Shown here piece after piece: positions 22,100-30,161 of a stretch of DNA of 33,022 nt. Source of the DNA: Lachnospiraceae bacterium (GTDB lineage: Bacteria; Bacillota; Clostridia; Lachnospirales; Lachnospiraceae); assembly GCA_017613435.1 (NCBI GenBank), contig JAGADU010000075.1, positions 1 through 33,022 on the forward strand, in the 5' to 3' direction. The notes below the pieces were generated by a model. The model did no database searches. It worked only from the letters and a program-made list of their open reading frames with translations, and was not told the origin of the DNA. A program made the translations under genes and the position numbers. Within the stretch, counting starts at the first letter, position 1. Every line of letters starts with the position of its first letter.

Positions 22100-22834
22100 A
22101 TGAGTTACGACAAATACAGATTAAACATAAAAGAAATAACAGCGGGCGCGTTTATTTGGATTATGCTCACGGGAATTTTGGCATATTTCTTTTACCGTTC
22201 GTTTGTCGCATGGGTTTTGCTCTGGCTGTTTTTCCCGCTTTTTCTCAAATACGAGAAAAAGCGTCTTTCGGAAAAAAGAAGATGGAAACTGACGCTTGAA
22301 TTCAAGGAAATGATAAGGATTCTCTCGGTCAATCTTCAGGCGGGAAATTCCGCGGAAACATCCTTTGTCGGAGCATACAGGGACATGAAAAAAATGTACG
22401 GCAAATCCGACATGACAAGGGAATGCGAAGCCATAGTGCGCGGACTCGAAAACAATATCGTGATAGAAAACCTTGTTTCGGAATTTGCAAAAAGAAGCTG
22501 CGTCGATGAGATTAAAGAATTCGCCGAAGTATTTGCGATAGCCAAAAGAAGCGGCGGAAACATAAGGGAAATCATTGCGGATACGACCGAAGTGATAGAC
22601 ATGAAAATCGACATGAAAAGAGAATTTAAAACACTGATTTCGTCAAAACGTTTTGAGCACAGAATCATGTGCGTAATTCCTTTTGCGATTATCGGATATA
22701 TAGGATTAACAAGTCCGGGTTATTTTGACATGTTTTATCACAACCCGAGGGGAGTTTTGATAATGAGCGTCTGCCTGGCGGTTTATATCGGAGCGTTTTT
22801 ATGGGGAGAAAAAATATCAAATATAAAAATATGA
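22100..22834 (+). CDS. tadB: Tad platform protein TadB (type II secretion F domain)
   Basis: This 244-residue inner-membrane platform protein has two N-terminal helices (about 13-48), a cytoplasmic F domain (LEFKEMIRILSVNLQAGNSAETSF, then FAEVFAIAKRSGGNIREIIADTTEVI) and two C-terminal helices. The sequence order and the SGGN(I/L) motif are typical of TadB. It works with TadC and TadA at the membrane. The ATG at 22100 is one base after the tadA stop, so it relies on coupled translation. Its end overlaps tadC by 34 bases. Confidence 0.9.
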   Translation: MSYDKYRLNIKEITAGAFIWIMLTGILAYFFYRSFVAWVLLWLFFPLFLKYEKKRLSEKRRWKLTLEFKEMIRILSVNLQAGNSAETSFVGAYRDMKKMYGKSDMTRECEAIVRGLENNIVIENLVSEFAKRSCVDEIKEFAEVFAIAKRSGGNIREIIADTTEVIDMKIDMKREFKTLISSKRFEHRIMCVIPFAIIGYIGLTSPGYFDMFYHNPRGVLIMSVCLAVYIGAFLWGEKISNIKI

Positions 22835-24018
22835 TTTCAAAAAACATCAAAGCCGCGGCATTGGTTTTTGCCGCAGGAATGATACTGACACTCTCGGTTT
22901 CGTTTAAAACCGGCAAAACGAAGGAAATCGGCAATTCGATTGAGAGGGCGGAGGATGGGAAGAGCGAGAATTACAAGCTTGAGGCGAAGAGTGTTTACGG
23001 TGATGAAATCATTGAAATAGACATACTCCCGAGAATGTATTCGGGCAGCGAAATCGAAGAATTAAAACGAGGGTTTTCAAAGATGCTGAAAGCTGAAATC
23101 ATCGGCGAAAACGATTCTTTCGAAGAGATAAAAAGCAATCTGAATTTAAGGGAGAGCATTGAGGGATATCCTTTTGAAATCGAATACAAAATAAGACCGA
23201 GGGGTTATATCGGACCGTCGGGAGAAATCCTCGAAACCGTCGGGGAAGACACCGAAATCGAGATCGAAGTCACATATTATACCGAAGGTTTCGAAGAAAA
23301 GGAAATCATAGAAGGATGCCTTGTCGCAGGGGATTTAAGCGAGAAGGAAAAGTTTTTCGGAAATTTGAATAAATACATGCAAAACGAAAACGAGAACGAA
23401 AGAACGAACAAAAACTTTTATCTTCCCGAAGATTTCGAAGGGGTTGAAATCAAATGGAGCGAAAAGAAGAAAAACAGCGTTCCCGCCATGGCGATAATGA
23501 CGGTTCTCATATCTGTTTTCGTTCTGATAAAAGACAGGTTCACCGAGGGCGAAAACGAGAAAAAAAGAAGGGAAGCAATCATTGACGAATACCCTGATTT
23601 TGCAATCAAATACGCGCTTTTAAACGAAGCCGGCCTTACGCACCGCCAGGTCATAGAAAGGTTGGGTGCGAATTACAAAAAGGGGGACAATCCTCTTTAC
23701 GGGGAACTTCATAAGGTTTGCATGGAAATAAGGGGCGGCGTGTCGCTTCCCGAAGCTCTCGAAAAAATGGCCGAAAACTGCGGTGTCAGAGAGATTAATT
23801 TCTTTGTCGGCCGTATTGTGAGAAATCTGAAGAAGGGCGGAAGGGATATTGCGGCCGAAATAAGAAATGCCGCAGAGGAGAGCAGCAGCGAGAAGAGAGA
23901 AAAAATTCGAAGAAAGGCCGAAACTGCCGGAACAAGACTTTTATTACCGATGGTTTTTCTTTTGATCATAGTTTTTGTACTGATAATGATTCCGGCATTC
24001 GACAGTTTTTCGTTTTAA
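22801..24018 (+). CDS. tadC: TadC-like platform protein with large extracytoplasmic insert
   Basis: This 405-residue protein has a membrane helix at about 17-34, then an extracytoplasmic region of some 190 acidic, beta-rich residues (36-225), a second helix (227-244), a cytoplasmic F-type domain (about 255-375; YPDFAIKYALLNEAGLTHRQV, VSLPEALEKMAE) and a last helix (380-398). The C-terminal part is clearly TadC-like, but ordinary TadC proteins lack the outside domain. GGAG precedes the ATG at 22801. In the Tad machine it should pair with TadB, and the extra domain could contact the pilus or the cell wall. Confidence 0.8.
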   Translation: MGRKNIKYKNMISKNIKAAALVFAAGMILTLSVSFKTGKTKEIGNSIERAEDGKSENYKLEAKSVYGDEIIEIDILPRMYSGSEIEELKRGFSKMLKAEIIGENDSFEEIKSNLNLRESIEGYPFEIEYKIRPRGYIGPSGEILETVGEDTEIEIEVTYYTEGFEEKEIIEGCLVAGDLSEKEKFFGNLNKYMQNENENERTNKNFYLPEDFEGVEIKWSEKKKNSVPAMAIMTVLISVFVLIKDRFTEGENEKKRREAIIDEYPDFAIKYALLNEAGLTHRQVIERLGANYKKGDNPLYGELHKVCMEIRGGVSLPEALEKMAENCGVREINFFVGRIVRNLKKGGRDIAAEIRNAAEESSSEKREKIRRKAETAGTRLLLPMVFLLIIVFVLIMIPAFDSFSF

Positions 24019-24041
24019 AAACGGGGAAAGGAGGGTATTAA

Positions 24042-24224
24042 ATGAAAACTGCAATTAATCTTTTGAAGCGCTTTGCTTCGGATGAAACGGGACTCAGTAC
24101 CGTTGAAATCATACTTATTCTGGTTGTTTTGGTTACGTTGGTTATTATTTTCAGGGAAGAGATGATTGATATTGTTGAAGAAGTATTTAAAACGATTACG
24201 GGCAAAATTAAAAAAATCACATAA
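24042..24224 (+). CDS. flp: Flp-type pilin (Flp1-like)
   Basis: This 60-residue pilin has a basic leader, then the prepilin cleavage site G18-L19 with glutamate at +5 (GLSTVE), followed by a continuous hydrophobic helix and a short amphipathic tail ending GKIKKIT. It is the likely main subunit of the pilus. Strong AGGAGGG lies about ten bases before the ATG at 24042. Its size, leader and place after tadC all fit Flp. The DUF5702-like gene starts within its last codons. Confidence 0.9.
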   Translation: MKTAINLLKRFASDETGLSTVEIILILVVLVTLVIIFREEMIDIVEEVFKTITGKIKKIT

Positions 24225-25659
24225 AAGAGGAGAAATATCAATATATCTCAGCCTTGTGTTTGCGTTAATTTTATCTTTGCTGTTAACGGCAATTACGGGA
24301 GCAAGGGGAGCCGCTCTTCAGGTGGCTTTCGAATGTGCCGCGGAAAGCGCACTCCTCTCGGCTTTCGGAGAATACAACAGGGAACTTTTGGACAGGTATG
24401 ACGTGTTTTTTATCGACCTTTCGTATCTGTCCAACAGTCCCGATCCAAAGAACCTTGAGGCAAGATTAAACGAATATTTCGACGATAATTTCCACCCAGA
24501 AAAAGACACTTCGTTTTTGTTCTGTTCGGACCCCATGGATGTTAAGGATACAAATGTTTCTTTGTGCGAATACGAACTTGCAACCGACAGATTCGGGAAG
24601 CCTTTCTGCGATGAAGTTGTAGAATACATGTCCAATCTCACGGGTTTAAAGGATTTGGAAGAAATGAGCAATCTGATAACGGTTTGGGACAGTTACGATC
24701 TTGATACGGAAAGGTTTTCGGATGAAAGGGACAAAGTACTTTCGCAAATAAGCCCGACCGAAAAAGACAATTGGGAACAGACGGTTATAAAGAATAAAAT
24801 CCGGGGTCTGGTTTATACGGATGAGATGGTGTTCCTTATGATGGGAAAAGATTATCTCGATCTTTCGAAAAAACAGATTGATACGGCGGAGACATTGATG
24901 TTTCGTTCGAAAGAACACGGCGTAAATAATTTTACGGAATTTGATTTTAATCCGACGGAGAATATTCTTTTTTGCGAATACGTAATGAGCAAGATGGGCA
25001 ATTACCGCAATCAAAAAGAAGAATCGAGACTTAAATGCGAAACCGAATATATCATTTTCGGAAGCAATTGCGATCTTATGAATATGAATTTTAGCGCTAA
25101 GGCGCTATGGGCGGTAAGGACGCTTGCGAACGATATTACGATTAATGCTTCACAGGATAAGATCGAAAAAGTCAAAGTCGTATCGGAAGCCCTTTCGGCT
25201 CTTTTGGAAATACCGGAACCCGTTATAACGCAAATCATCGTCTTTTTATGGGCGGAGCTTGAAGGGTTAACGGATGTCAGGGATTTGATAAAAGGAAAGA
25301 GGGTTCCTCTCATAAAAACTTCGGATCAGATGAATTTAAGTCTCGAAGGGCTGATGGCTTACATCGAAGAAGAGGCGGAATCTCTGGCGGGCGAAGACGA
25401 AAATTCGGACAGCGGGGAAACTATAGAGGGCATTACGCTTTGTTATACGGATTATATGCGAATTTTTCTGTACATGCTTCCTTCGCCGATTAAGACTTAC
25501 AGGACGATGGATGTGATCGAATTCAATTTGAGGGATTCGGGAACGGGAAACGAATATTTCAGGTTCGATGTCTGCGCGAGCAAAATCAAAGCGGTGTTTA
25601 CCGTCGAAACGGGATTTGATTTCAGATATGTTACGGAAAAAAAATATTCATTTTTTTGA
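24166..25659 (+). CDS. DUF5702-like Tad-associated membrane protein
   Basis: This frame has a very basic N-terminal tail, then KRGEISIYLSLVFALILSLLLTAITGARG, a single membrane segment typical of DUF5702 proteins, and about 440 extracytoplasmic residues, largely acidic and helical. No ATG is available near the expected start. TTG 24166 has AGGGA eight bases upstream and overlaps flp by 59 bases in another frame; an AGAGGAG at 24226 lies inside the conserved KRGE codons and is followed by no good start codon. The protein is probably a TadG-like partner exposed outside the membrane. Its exact job is unknown. Confidence 0.75.
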   Translation: MILLKKYLKRLRAKLKKSHKRGEISIYLSLVFALILSLLLTAITGARGAALQVAFECAAESALLSAFGEYNRELLDRYDVFFIDLSYLSNSPDPKNLEARLNEYFDDNFHPEKDTSFLFCSDPMDVKDTNVSLCEYELATDRFGKPFCDEVVEYMSNLTGLKDLEEMSNLITVWDSYDLDTERFSDERDKVLSQISPTEKDNWEQTVIKNKIRGLVYTDEMVFLMMGKDYLDLSKKQIDTAETLMFRSKEHGVNNFTEFDFNPTENILFCEYVMSKMGNYRNQKEESRLKCETEYIIFGSNCDLMNMNFSAKALWAVRTLANDITINASQDKIEKVKVVSEALSALLEIPEPVITQIIVFLWAELEGLTDVRDLIKGKRVPLIKTSDQMNLSLEGLMAYIEEEAESLAGEDENSDSGETIEGITLCYTDYMRIFLYMLPSPIKTYRTMDVIEFNLRDSGTGNEYFRFDVCASKIKAVFTVETGFDFRYVTEKKYSFF

Positions 25660-25675
25660 TTTTTAAGGGGCGGAT

Positions 25676-26551
25676 ATGAGAAGAATCAAAGGAAGTCTGA
25701 CAATCGAAACGGCCCTCGTGCTGCCTTTGTTTTTAAGCCTTACGATAAGTCTTGTTTCGATTCTCGAAATGATGAATCTTTACGCAAGGGTTGAATACGC
25801 ATTGCACGAAACGGCAAAGGAAGCGGCAGTTTGGGCCTATCCGCTGTCATATGCAAAAGAATTCGCGGGAGAGGATTTTTCGGAAGAATTGCAGCTTCCG
25901 GATGAAAGCATATTGAACCCTCTGCTTTCCGAAACAGTAATAAGAACTCTTTTTACGCAAAAATTCGGATTGAAAAATTTAAACGATTCCCTGATAAAAA
26001 ACGGTGAAGCGGGAATATTTTTCTTTCGTTCCGACGTGATAAACGATAAGGGAGATATCGACTTAATCGTGACTTATAAAGTCGCTCCGTTTTTTAATCT
26101 GTTCAGAGTCGGGGAAATGACCTTTTCGAACAGGGTCAAAATGCATTCCTGGATCGGTTTCGTAAATGACGAAAACTGCGATGAAGAATACGTTTATATT
26201 ACCGAAAACGGAAGCGTATATCATACGCACAGGGATTGCACGTATCTGCATCTTAGCATAGAAACGGTTTCAAAATCCGAACTTGCATCGTGTCGAAATC
26301 TTGACGGCAAAAAATACAAAGCATGCAAAAAATGCGATAGGAGCGCGGAGGCGGAATCCTGCGAATACGTATACATCACGGACTACGGCGAAGCGTATCA
26401 TACGAGCATTTCGTGCAGCGGATTAAAAAGAACGATTTATAAAATCAAATTAAGCGAGGTCGGCGGAAGAACAAAATGCGAACGTTGCGCGTCATACAAA
26501 AGAGGGGAGATAAAGAAGGAAAACGATGAAGAGTCCGGACTGGATAATTAG
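25676..26551 (+). CDS. tadE: TadE-like pseudopilin with two Cys/His metal-binding-type repeats
   Basis: This 291-residue protein starts with a TadE-type pseudopilin leader (G6 then SLTIE, glutamate at +5) and a hydrophobic helix (about 11-33). A beta-rich domain follows to about residue 165. The C-terminus has two copies of a 50-60 residue unit, each opening with EYVYIT: repeat 1 with H183, C188, C217 and C220, repeat 2 with H242, C247, C268 and C271. Each gives H-x4-C...C-x2-C, as in a zinc knuckle. The ATG at 25676 follows AAGGGGCGG. The second prepilin peptidase overlaps its end by 26 bases. Confidence 0.85.
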   Translation: MRRIKGSLTIETALVLPLFLSLTISLVSILEMMNLYARVEYALHETAKEAAVWAYPLSYAKEFAGEDFSEELQLPDESILNPLLSETVIRTLFTQKFGLKNLNDSLIKNGEAGIFFFRSDVINDKGDIDLIVTYKVAPFFNLFRVGEMTFSNRVKMHSWIGFVNDENCDEEYVYITENGSVYHTHRDCTYLHLSIETVSKSELASCRNLDGKKYKACKKCDRSAEAESCEYVYITDYGEAYHTSISCSGLKRTIYKIKLSEVGGRTKCERCASYKRGEIKKENDEESGLDN

Positions 26552-26966
26552 AATGATAATTGTTTTTGCGTTGCTTTTATTCGAGGCGGTTTCCGATGCG
26601 CGGAAAATGAAAATAAACATCGTGCCGCCGGTTGTAACGGCCGCCCTGTCCCTGCCTTTTATCATCATTGCGAAAGAGCCCGCATGGCCGAGCGCTTTAA
26701 TCGGACTCGGGGAGGGAGCGATTCTTGTTTTCGCTTCTTTTGCGACAGATGGTCAGATAGGTATCGGAGACGGAATAATATTAGGTGCGACGGGGCTTAT
26801 GCTCGGATGGAAAAACAATCTTTTGATGTTCTTTTTTGCATGTATTTTCAGTGCCGTTTTTGCGGCATTTAAGATGGTGATAAAAAAGGCCGACAGGAAA
26901 AGCAGAATTCCCTTTGTTCCGTTTATTCTCTCGGGATTTTTGTTCGGTATTTTTTTGATGCGATAA
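26526..26966 (+). CDS. Second A24-type prepilin peptidase
   Basis: This 146-residue membrane protein is a small A24 peptidase. Catalytic aspartates are D24 in VSDARKMKIN and D82 in GIGDG (the GxGD motif), and RIPFVPFIL near the C-terminus is also typical. Four to five helices are predicted. AAGGA in the end of the tadE-like gene precedes the ATG. Two such peptidases in one Tad operon suggest that each handles a different substrate, for instance Flp versus the TadE-like pseudopilins. Confidence 0.85.
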   Translation: MKSPDWIIRMIIVFALLLFEAVSDARKMKINIVPPVVTAALSLPFIIIAKEPAWPSALIGLGEGAILVFASFATDGQIGIGDGIILGATGLMLGWKNNLLMFFFACIFSAVFAAFKMVIKKADRKSRIPFVPFILSGFLFGIFLMR

Positions 26967-26981
26967 ACGAAGGAGTGTTTT

Positions 26982-27473
26982 ATGGGGAATAAATACAAAG
27001 ACGGAAATTTTACGATCGAATGCGCTTTCATAATGCCGATAATATTCGCGGTCATCCTCTCCGTAATCTGGCTCATCATATTTCTTTACGACAAAAACGT
27101 TATGTACAGAGCGCTCGTTCACGGCGTATCGGAAGCGGATTATAAAAATTTTACGAGCAACGGCAAACTGGCGGACGAGATAGAAGAGAGGGTGTACGAA
27201 GATATAAAAGGACAGCTTTTGGGACTTGAAAATCCTGTTGCAAAATGCAAGGTTTCAAAGAGTGAAGTTACTGCCGAAATTACGGCATCGCTCGCGGTGG
27301 GGGACGGCCTTTTGGGCCTCGGGGATATTAAAGATATAAGCGTTACCGTAAGCAAGAAAAGAACGGATCCCGCGGGTATCATATCGGATGTAAGGAGGGT
27401 GAAAGCCCTAATGGATATGGCGGAAAAAATCGGCGGGAGCGAAAACGAAAAAAAGAAAGCGGAGGAAGAATGA
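26982..27473 (+). CDS. Second TadE-like pseudopilin
   Basis: This 163-residue protein has a pseudopilin leader with glycine before NFTIE (glutamate at +5), a membrane helix (about 15-36), and an extracytoplasmic part ending in a strongly charged tail (GGSENEKKKAEEE). It lacks the Cys/His repeats of the other TadE-like protein. GGAG lies seven bases before the ATG at 26982. Its stop overlaps the next start (ATGA at 27470). Confidence 0.85.
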   Translation: MGNKYKDGNFTIECAFIMPIIFAVILSVIWLIIFLYDKNVMYRALVHGVSEADYKNFTSNGKLADEIEERVYEDIKGQLLGLENPVAKCKVSKSEVTAEITASLAVGDGLLGLGDIKDISVTVSKKRTDPAGIISDVRRVKALMDMAEKIGGSENEKKKAEEE

Positions 27474-28543
27474 GAGCTGAATACAAAAGGGATTTAAACA
27501 GAAAATATCTGGTAATGACGGATTATTCCGACGGGTATCAGACGGAGATGCTTATAAGAAACCCCTCGAAGGGTTTTGCAACGATAAAAAAAGAAGAGTG
27601 GGACAACGAAACCAGGCTTTTTTACGATATAACGGGCAAACAGTCCCTCGAAAAAGGGTTTATGAAGAGGAAAATAACATATGAGGATTTATCCGATCTT
27701 TTATATTCGATAAGCACGCAGGTAAAGGAATGCAGAAGGCTTTTTTTGGATGTTTCGGGGCTCGTCCTCTCGCCCGAATTTATTTACAGGGATTTGGGAA
27801 ACGAAAGGTATTGCTGGATTTTTTATCCGGGCGAAAACGACCCGGGGCAGATTCTTGAATTGGCGGAATATCTTTTGGAACATATCGACAACGACAATCA
27901 GGCGGTGGTCAAAACCGCTTACGAACTCTACAGAAGAGCAAGGGACGGGAGCATCGATGCCGAAAATCTCTATGAAATCCTAAAAGGAGACGATACCTGC
28001 AAAGAGGAGGGCGAAGAAATCTTTGCGGAGACTTTTCAAAATCCCGAAAACGACAGTGCGAGCGATTTTGGCGAGATCTCAAAGAAAAACAAAATCGAAA
28101 AGACAATCGATAAAATATTTGCTCTCATGAAAAAACAGGGAGAGGGAAAAGATTTCGAAACCGAAAAAGAAAACGATTTCGAAAGTCCGCTTCCGCTCTT
28201 TTCGGGGGATTCGGGCAACGGAAACGAAACGGTTTTTTTGAATCTTCCGGAGGATAACACGAGGAAACTCGTAAGCAGGGATGCGGGAATTCCGGATGCC
28301 GTGCTTTTGGCGTTCCCCTGCGTCTTGGGCTCCAAGAGAGAATCCGTGGATATTCTTATCGAAGACAAAAGCGTTTCGAGAATGCATGCCCAAATCGACG
28401 AAGCGGGCGGGAAACTTTACATTTACGATTTAAACAGCAGAAACGGCACTTTTATAAACGGAATAAGGGTTGTTTCGGAGGAAAAGGAAATAAAGGAGGG
28501 CGACGAAATAAGAATCGGGAATCTCAGGTTTGTGCTGGCATAG
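27470..28543 (+). CDS. FHA-domain protein (DUF6382-like N-terminus)
   Basis: This 357-residue cytoplasmic protein has an N-terminal domain (about 1-170; YKRDLNRKYLVM, then a GFATIKKEEWD and SLEKGFMKRKITYEDL core), which I associate with DUF6382, an acidic low-complexity linker, and a C-terminal FHA domain (about 268-357) with VSRMHAQI and NSRNGTFING, the phosphothreonine-binding pattern. Such proteins read Ser/Thr phosphorylation. As the last gene of the Tad operon, translationally coupled to the pseudopilin, it likely links pilus assembly to a Hanks-type kinase encoded elsewhere. Confidence 0.85.
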   Translation: MRAEYKRDLNRKYLVMTDYSDGYQTEMLIRNPSKGFATIKKEEWDNETRLFYDITGKQSLEKGFMKRKITYEDLSDLLYSISTQVKECRRLFLDVSGLVLSPEFIYRDLGNERYCWIFYPGENDPGQILELAEYLLEHIDNDNQAVVKTAYELYRRARDGSIDAENLYEILKGDDTCKEEGEEIFAETFQNPENDSASDFGEISKKNKIEKTIDKIFALMKKQGEGKDFETEKENDFESPLPLFSGDSGNGNETVFLNLPEDNTRKLVSRDAGIPDAVLLAFPCVLGSKRESVDILIEDKSVSRMHAQIDEAGGKLYIYDLNSRNGTFINGIRVVSEEKEIKEGDEIRIGNLRFVLA

Positions 28544-28614
28544 GCTGTTTTCATTTCTTTTAGGCTTTGTTACAATGCGCTTTGCCAAAACACCTTTGGA
28601 CGAGGGAAATATGC

Positions 28615-28643
28615 TTGAATATAAAAAAGCACGATATTATAAT
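28615..28643 (+). promoter_or_regulatory. Sigma-A promoter of the flavodoxin-SCP2 gene
   Basis: TTGAAT (28615-28620) and TATAAT (28638-28643) are separated by 17 bases, about 65 bases before the GTG start at 28708. This shows that the open frame upstream of 28708 is leader, not coding. Confidence 0.75.
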
Positions 28644-28707
28644 TGATTTGGAAAACATTTCCAAAGAAGAAAACTTCGTAAAAGGGAAAAGTATAGGTGC
28701 AGTAAGG

Positions 28708-29703
28708 GTGAAGATTAATATTTATTACGGCGGAAGGGGTCTTATAGGGGATCCGACGCAATATGTCATAAAGAAAATGTGCGAAGTTTTGGAAGAATTA
28801 AACGTAACGGTCGAAAGATTCGATTTGTACGAAATCAAAAACGCGATTACGACTCTTCCGAAAACTTTGAAAGATGCCGACGGAGTCATTCTCGCCGCAA
28901 CGGTCGAATGGTACGGAATCGGCGGATATATGCAGCAGTTCCTCGATGCCTGCTGGCTTTACGGCGACAAAGAAGTTATTTCAAAGATTTATATGTGTCC
29001 CGTCTGCATGTCGACGACATACGGAGAGCGCGAAGGCAAAATGAACATGACGACCGCATGGGAAATCCTCGGAGGAAAGCCCATAAGCGGCATTTGCGGA
29101 TACATTCCCGACATCGCGTCGCTTGAATACAAGGAAGAATACGACAGAATCATCGAGAAAAAAGCCGAAAACATGTACAGAAGCATCTCTCAGAAACTTG
29201 CTTCGTTCCCTTCAAGCAACCAGGCGGTTAAGCAGAAAGTTTCGGTAACCCAGAACGTCGATCTCACTCCTCAGGAAACCGAGCAGCTTTCGATGTATGC
29301 GGCAGACGAAGAATATGTAGCAAGACAGAAGGAAGATATCAGGGAACTTACCGGTATATTCCACAACAAACTCGAAAATCAGGAAGTCGATGACGATAAG
29401 ATGTTTGTCGACGATTTCAAAAACGCTTTTGCTCCCCAGCCCGGAGTAAATGCGATATACAGAATCAGAATCAAGAATTTCAAAAAGGATCTGATTGTAA
29501 AAATCGCGAATGCCAAACTTGAGGTTTTCTACGGTCAGAGCGAATACAGCGATGTGAAACTTGAGATGACTTCCGATATTCTCGAGCAGATTGTCGCAGG
29601 CGAAAACACGTTCCAGAGAATGTTTATGAACGGAAAAATGACTTCCAAGGGAGACTTCAATCTGCTCAGAGCCCTTGACAATCTGTTTCCGTTTTCCGAA
29701 TAA
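28708..29703 (+). CDS. Flavodoxin-like/SCP2 domain fusion protein
   Basis: This 331-residue protein fuses an N-terminal flavodoxin-like domain (INIYYGGRGLIGDPTQYV, then ADGVILAATVEWYGIGGYMQQFLDAC, about 1-160) to a C-terminal SCP2 sterol-carrier-like domain (about 235-330; IKNFKKDLIVKIANAKLEVFYGQ, ILEQIVAGE, KMTSKGDFNLLRAL). The first part should bind FMN; the SCP2 part usually holds a lipid-like ligand. GTG 28708 is chosen because AGGTG lies nine bases upstream and a promoter sits at 28615. Upstream in-frame codons are not expected to be translated. The HIT gene follows by 32 bases. Confidence 0.8.
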   Translation: MKINIYYGGRGLIGDPTQYVIKKMCEVLEELNVTVERFDLYEIKNAITTLPKTLKDADGVILAATVEWYGIGGYMQQFLDACWLYGDKEVISKIYMCPVCMSTTYGEREGKMNMTTAWEILGGKPISGICGYIPDIASLEYKEEYDRIIEKKAENMYRSISQKLASFPSSNQAVKQKVSVTQNVDLTPQETEQLSMYAADEEYVARQKEDIRELTGIFHNKLENQEVDDDKMFVDDFKNAFAPQPGVNAIYRIRIKNFKKDLIVKIANAKLEVFYGQSEYSDVKLEMTSDILEQIVAGENTFQRMFMNGKMTSKGDFNLLRALDNLFPFSE

Positions 29704-29735
29704 AAATAAATTAACGGAATACAAAGGAGATAGAA

Positions 29736-30143
29736 ATGAAAGACGATTGTATTTTCTGCAAACTTGCAAACGGAATAATTCCCACCAATTCAATATATGA
29801 GGATGAGGATTTTAACGTCATTCTCGACGTTGGTCCCGCAACAAAGGGCCACGCGCTCATTCTTCCCAAGGAGCATTACGCAAACATTTACGAATTGCCC
29901 GAAGACAAAGCAGCCAAAGTAATGATTCTTGCAAAGAAACTTGCGACAAAGATGACCGAGAGACTCGGCGCCGACGGATTCAATCTTGTTCAGAACAACA
30001 ACGAATGTGCGGGACAGACGGTGTTCCATTTCCATTTTCATCTGATTCCGAGATACGAGAACGACGGACAGAATATGCTTTGGAAACCCACTTCGCCCTC
30101 GGCCGAAGAACTTGCAGAAGTTAAGGAAATCCTCACCAAGTAA
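29736..30143 (+). CDS. HIT family nucleotide hydrolase/transferase
   Basis: This 135-residue protein carries the histidine triad H98-F-H100-F-H102 followed by LIPR, and the N-terminal C5-x2-C8 often seen in bacterial HIT proteins. It acts on nucleoside phosphoramidates or related adenylated compounds (Hint-like). Length is standard. AAAGGAGA precedes the ATG at 29736. It lies between the fusion protein and the DUF3137-like gene, all on the plus strand with short gaps. Confidence 0.95.
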   Translation: MKDDCIFCKLANGIIPTNSIYEDEDFNVILDVGPATKGHALILPKEHYANIYELPEDKAAKVMILAKKLATKMTERLGADGFNLVQNNNECAGQTVFHFHFHLIPRYENDGQNMLWKPTSPSAEELAEVKEILTK

Positions 30144-30161
30144 TTATTTTGGAGGTCCGGT

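Noticed and set aside
24226..24243. AGAGGAG ribosome binding site for the DUF5702-like gene
   Set aside because: Only ATA codons follow in frame, and the bases encode the conserved KRGE residues of the protein itself.
28567..28707. Longer N-terminus of the flavodoxin-SCP2 protein
   Set aside because: A sigma-A promoter lies inside this stretch, and the flavodoxin fold begins at the GTG 28708.
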